A DNA stretch of 64,000 bases from positions 124,001 through 188,000 of the forward strand of contig NZ_BDJE01000004.1 of assembly GCF_002117935.1 (NCBI RefSeq), given 5' to 3'. This DNA comes from Nocardioides sp. PD653-B2 (lineage in GTDB: Bacteria > Actinomycetota > Actinomycetes > Propionibacteriales > Nocardioidaceae). Below are positions 61,218-64,000 of the stretch, piece by piece. Position numbers and translations under genes: made by a program. How positions within the stretch are numbered: position 1 is the stretch's first letter; the number at the start of each line of letters is the position of its first letter. The notes under the pieces are model-generated. The model did not search any database. It was not told the origin of the DNA and worked only from the letters and a program-made list of their open reading frames with translations.

Positions 61218-63920
61218 CTACGCGGCCGCGGCGGGCATCCCGCCGAGGTCAAAGGCCTGCTTGGGCAGCGCCCAGGTCACCGACCCGGCCGGGGCGTGGA
61301 CATCGGCGAACCCCACGCAGCCGTAGACCCCGTTCGCGGCGCATCCGTAGTCGTTGCCGAAGATCTTGCCGTTCCCGACGTAGATCGCCACGTGCCCGCG
61401 GCCGTCGCCGCGGTTGTAGGAGATCACCGCACCCGCCGGCGGGAGCGGGTCGAGCCCGGTGCCGTGGGCCTGGGCCAGCCCGGCGTTGATGATGCCTTGA
61501 GCCACGTCTTCACCGTTGCCGTAGCCACGGCCGACACCGGGGCCTCCGTAGACGGCGTCGACGACCTTGGGGCATTGGTTCTTGTAGGTGCATGGAGCTG
61601 CGCTGGTCCACGACAGTTGACACAGCCCGTTCGGGGTCTTGAGCATGACGTCGACGCGGGCCGACAGCGCGGCGGAGAGTTCGCCGGCGACCTGGATCGG
61701 CGACGCAGTGCAGGCGGTGTTGCTGCTGCTCGCGCCGCCTGCCGTGGCGGCGACGGCCTGCCGGGCTTGGTCGAGGAACTGGTGGTAGTCGGTCTTCTCG
61801 AACGGGATCCAGTCGGCGAACTTCGCCTCGCCTGATCCCGGGCGCGCGGAGTAGAGGGCGAAGGCGTACCGGGCGTTGAGGAGCGGGTCGAAGATGTCCT
61901 CGCGCGTGTTCCCCCCGGCGACCTTGCCCTTGTGCTGGGCGGAGATCTGCCACAGGCCGAAGTGGCTTCCGTTGGTGGCCTGGGGGTTCCAGGTCGACTC
62001 CACCCCGGCGATCGCCACCGCGGTCACCAGGTCCTCGCCACGGAACCCTGCCTGGTAAGCGACCGCCGCCGCCGTCTGAGCAGCGTTCGTGTTCCCGGGT
62101 GTGGAGACGTTTTGGAGCAGGACCGTGCCGAGGTTTCCGAAGTCCGGGCACGGCGGGCATCCGGAGGACTCTTGCCCGGTCGGGGTGCTGGAGCCGGGGC
62201 CGGCGTCGTTCATCGCCAGCGTGGTCAGCAAGGCGGGGTGGTCAGAACCCACGGCAGACGTGCTCAGCTCCCACGTCCGCTGCGCGGCCACTGGGGCCTT
62301 GTAGAACTGGTAGATGACGCCGGAGTCCTTGGTCCAGTTGAACCCCGCTGCCTCCATCCGGGGCGCGGCGGCGTTGGGTCCGTCATCGGGGTGGGAGTTC
62401 ATGTCGCCGCCGAGCAGGACCGGCCCGTAGGGGGCCAGGACGTTGGTCAGGTCGATCAGGTAGTCCATGCCGAGGCCGTACTGTTCGGGCCGGGTCATCG
62501 GCGGGTTGCCCCACTGTCGGCGGACTCGGTAGGCGTTGGTCATCTGGTGGGTGGCGATCACCGAGACCACGGCGCCGTCGGTGTTCCGCTGGAATGATCC
62601 CCAGGTCGCATAGCGGTCCCACTGGACGTTCTTGCCGTTGAAGACCGTCTGGTCCTTGTCGACGATCTTCACGCGGCCGCCGTCGAGCATCGTCCAGGCT
62701 TCGGTGCGCCACATGATGGCGTTGTTGATCGACTGGCTGGTGTTGCCGTCGCCCGTCTTGGCCGGGTCCTTGTAGGCGCCGTATCCGGGCAGGATGCCCG
62801 AGAGCTTCGCGGTGGGGTACGTCCAGATCTCATTGAGAGTGATGAAATCGGGGTGCGCAGCGCCGTTGATCGCGTGCAGGCCCTTCTCGGCTGCCCACTT
62901 GAAGTTCGCGCTGGCGATGGTGATGCTGCCGGTGACAGGTCCACCAGGCGACGCTGCGATCTCCGTCGGCATCTGGCCGAGCACAGTCCCGCTGCCAGAC
63001 CGCCCCTGCTCGGCCGCGCCAGCGGTGCCGGGTTCGCCGTCGGTGGTGCCGGTGGCCAGTTGTGCGGTGGTGTGGACGAACGGGTGGTCGGTGTAGTCGT
63101 GTGCCCCGTCGTTGGTGCTCTGGTCCACGACCGTGCCGGAGAAGATGGCGGCGGGGCTGCCCATGATCCAGTCGATCTGCTGATCAGTGGGGTTGGCCGG
63201 CGACCAGCCCGAGGCCAGCGACAAGAACAGGCGCTTGAACCTGGTCTTGTCGTTCATGTCACCGGTCAGGAACAGCGGCATGCCCGGTTCGGAGGTCTGC
63301 AGGTGCTGAAGGGCTGTGGCCTCGGCGCGCACCGCGGCAGCGCGCATCGCCTTAGTGCCGCCGACGGCACCGGCGGGGTTGTGGGTGTTGAGCACCCAGA
63401 TAGACCCCAGACCCGTCCCCCCACCCGACGTGGAAGTGAACCGCACCAGTGGGATCTTGATCATGGGCCTGCCGTAGCGGATCGACACGTACCGCACCTC
63501 CACAACCGCCCAGACGCCCGGCTGATAGGCGATCGCGTTCGCCGTCGCCGGCTCGCCGCTGCCGTTCTTCCCCTTCACAATCGCCCACGCGCCGTCAGTG
63601 GCCTCCAGGAACGCCTTCGCCTGCTGCGGCTCGAACTCCTGAAACCCGATGATCGAGGCCCCCGACGCACCGATCTTGGCGACCATGTTCGGCACCCGCT
63701 CGGCGTAGGGCCGCTCCCCGGGGTGGGGGTTACTCGAGTAGTGCGACGCGCCGCGCCAGTTGAGCGTGCCGATCCCGAACGACCCACCAGTGCCTTGGCT
63801 CACCGCCGTGGCACAAGCCGCCCGGACGGCCTCTATGTTCGCGCTGCCCATGCCCAGCACAAGCAGGATCAGCGGACAGATCAACACCAAGGGCAGACCC
63901 AACAGGAACGACTTCTTCAC
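61218..63920 (-). CDS. Secreted multidomain protein: two DNase-I-like (EEP) domains, lytic transglycosylase and NlpC/CHAP-like tail
   Basis: A 900-aa protein. A hydrophobic N-terminal segment (residues 4-25) suggests a signal or anchor. EEP domain 1 (about 48-290): Glu95, His180, GDMN 220-223, Asp250, DH 278-279. EEP domain 2 (about 332-572): Glu364, His458, GDMN 505-508, SDH 559-561. Both keep the catalytic set. A lytic transglycosylase follows (VESTWNP with Glu641, FGLWQIS), then a GHVAIYVGNGKIF segment (His843) like NlpC/P60 or CHAP hydrolases, nucleophile not assigned. GTG start overlaps the stop of an upstream gene. Expected to open peptidoglycan for the transfer channel; the nuclease pair is unexplained. 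Confidence 0.88.
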   Translation of the reverse strand: MKKSFLLGLPLVLICPLILLVLGMGSANIEAVRAACATAVSQGTGGSFGIGTLNWRGASHYSSNPHPGERPYAERVPNMVAKIGASGASIIGFQEFEPQQAKAFLEATDGAWAIVKGKNGSGEPATANAIAYQPGVWAVVEVRYVSIRYGRPMIKIPLVRFTSTSGGGTGLGSIWVLNTHNPAGAVGGTKAMRAAAVRAEATALQHLQTSEPGMPLFLTGDMNDKTRFKRLFLSLASGWSPANPTDQQIDWIMGSPAAIFSGTVVDQSTNDGAHDYTDHPFVHTTAQLATGTTDGEPGTAGAAEQGRSGSGTVLGQMPTEIAASPGGPVTGSITIASANFKWAAEKGLHAINGAAHPDFITLNEIWTYPTAKLSGILPGYGAYKDPAKTGDGNTSQSINNAIMWRTEAWTMLDGGRVKIVDKDQTVFNGKNVQWDRYATWGSFQRNTDGAVVSVIATHQMTNAYRVRRQWGNPPMTRPEQYGLGMDYLIDLTNVLAPYGPVLLGGDMNSHPDDGPNAAAPRMEAAGFNWTKDSGVIYQFYKAPVAAQRTWELSTSAVGSDHPALLTTLAMNDAGPGSSTPTGQESSGCPPCPDFGNLGTVLLQNVSTPGNTNAAQTAAAVAYQAGFRGEDLVTAVAIAGVESTWNPQATNGSHFGLWQISAQHKGKVAGGNTREDIFDPLLNARYAFALYSARPGSGEAKFADWIPFEKTDYHQFLDQARQAVAATAGGASSSNTACTASPIQVAGELSAALSARVDVMLKTPNGLCQLSWTSAAPCTYKNQCPKVVDAVYGGPGVGRGYGNGEDVAQGIINAGLAQAHGTGLDPLPPAGAVISYNRGDGRGHVAIYVGNGKIFGNDYGCAANGVYGCVGFADVHAPAGSVTWALPKQAFDLGGMPAAAA

Positions 63921-64000
63921 GACCCCGCACCCCGCCGGGGCCCGCCAAGGATGTTCACTCTCGCTGACGAACCGTCAGAAATGCGACGAACATTCATAGG
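63917..64000 (-). CDS. C-terminal end of an upstream transfer gene, cut by the window edge
   Basis: An open minus-strand frame ends with TGA at 63919-63917, overlapping the GTG of the 900-aa protein as GTGA, the same coupling used elsewhere in this operon. Only 27 codons are visible (an ATG at 63997 is in frame), so the product cannot be named. Confidence 0.45.
   Translation of the reverse strand, partial: PMNVRRISDGSSARVNILGGPRRGAGS

Noticed and set aside
1..64000. tRNA, rRNA and riboswitch genes
   Set aside because: No cloverleaf, rRNA or known riboswitch consensus was noticed; a covariance-model scan would be needed to exclude small ones.

Overview
High-GC DNA with abundant GTG starts, purine-rich ribosome binding sites and several F420-type split-barrel enzymes points to an actinomycete (Actinomycetota). 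The window cannot name the genus. It reads as a catabolic and accessory region that ends in a conjugation module, either on a large plasmid or in an integrative conjugative element. No rRNA, tRNA, CRISPR array or integrase was recognised.

1-16.1 kb: a catabolic region. A minus-strand operon encodes an SDR protein, a 3-hydroxyisobutyrate-dehydrogenase-like enzyme, a carboxymuconolactone-decarboxylase-like protein and a large ATPase regulator cut by the window edge. Divergent from it run an FAD-synthetase-like protein without a flavokinase domain, a berberine-bridge-type FAD oxidase and an enoyl-CoA-hydratase-like enzyme. An M24 'pita-bread' hydrolase, two VOC-fold proteins, a metallo-beta-lactamase-fold protein, a LigM-type tetrahydrofolate-dependent aryl O-demethylase, a frameshifted LysR regulator and a second SDR follow. 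Both SDR proteins lack the Asn-Ser-Tyr-Lys catalytic residues. Direct repeats of a TTAACGG-like heptamer lie upstream of both.

16.4-21.8 kb: a hypothetical gene, pntAB (proton-translocating transhydrogenase), a TetR and an XRE-cupin regulator. 22.1-32.7 kb: a second catabolic set on the minus strand (split-barrel protein, TIM-barrel isomerase, HpaB-type FADH2 monooxygenase, bicupin dioxygenase-like protein, SnoaL-like protein, ferritin-like protein). It is divergent from a 1034-aa ATPase regulator with a C-terminal SARP-like DNA-binding and BTAD part, a flavin reductase and a GntR regulator. This regulator is a paralogue of the one at position 1. The likely theme is oxidation and ring cleavage of a phenolic or methoxylated aromatic compound, with reduced flavin from the reductase and NADPH from PntAB. 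The substrate cannot be read from sequence.

32.9-47.5 kb: transport, envelope and redox genes. A TetR controls, by inference, a tandem pair of paralogous membrane proteins separated by a PAP2-type enzyme. Then comes a scrambled zone: a 196-bp direct repeat brackets an N-terminally truncated MFS gene, followed by inverted peroxiredoxin fragments. Next are a LysE-MFS-WrbA operon behind a palindromic operator, a MarR remnant, TetR-DUF427-split-barrel genes behind a second palindrome, a deazaflavin-dependent nitroreductase-like gene, HxlR and an NADP-binding reductase.

47.9-64 kb: conjugation module. A ~2000-aa MobF relaxase-helicase carries a C-terminal primase/TOPRIM region. An AbiE toxin-antitoxin pair follows. 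On the opposite strand lies a tightly overlapping operon: a 900-aa secreted protein with two DNase-I-like domains, a lytic transglycosylase and a hydrolase-like tail; a small ATPase; a VirD4/TraG coupling protein; and small proteins including a DnaA-domain-IV-like one. The strongest candidates for undescribed biology are the 900-aa fusion, the tetrad-less SDR pair with its shared heptamer repeats, and the HpaB-bicupin cluster with its SARP-like regulator and heptamer operator.
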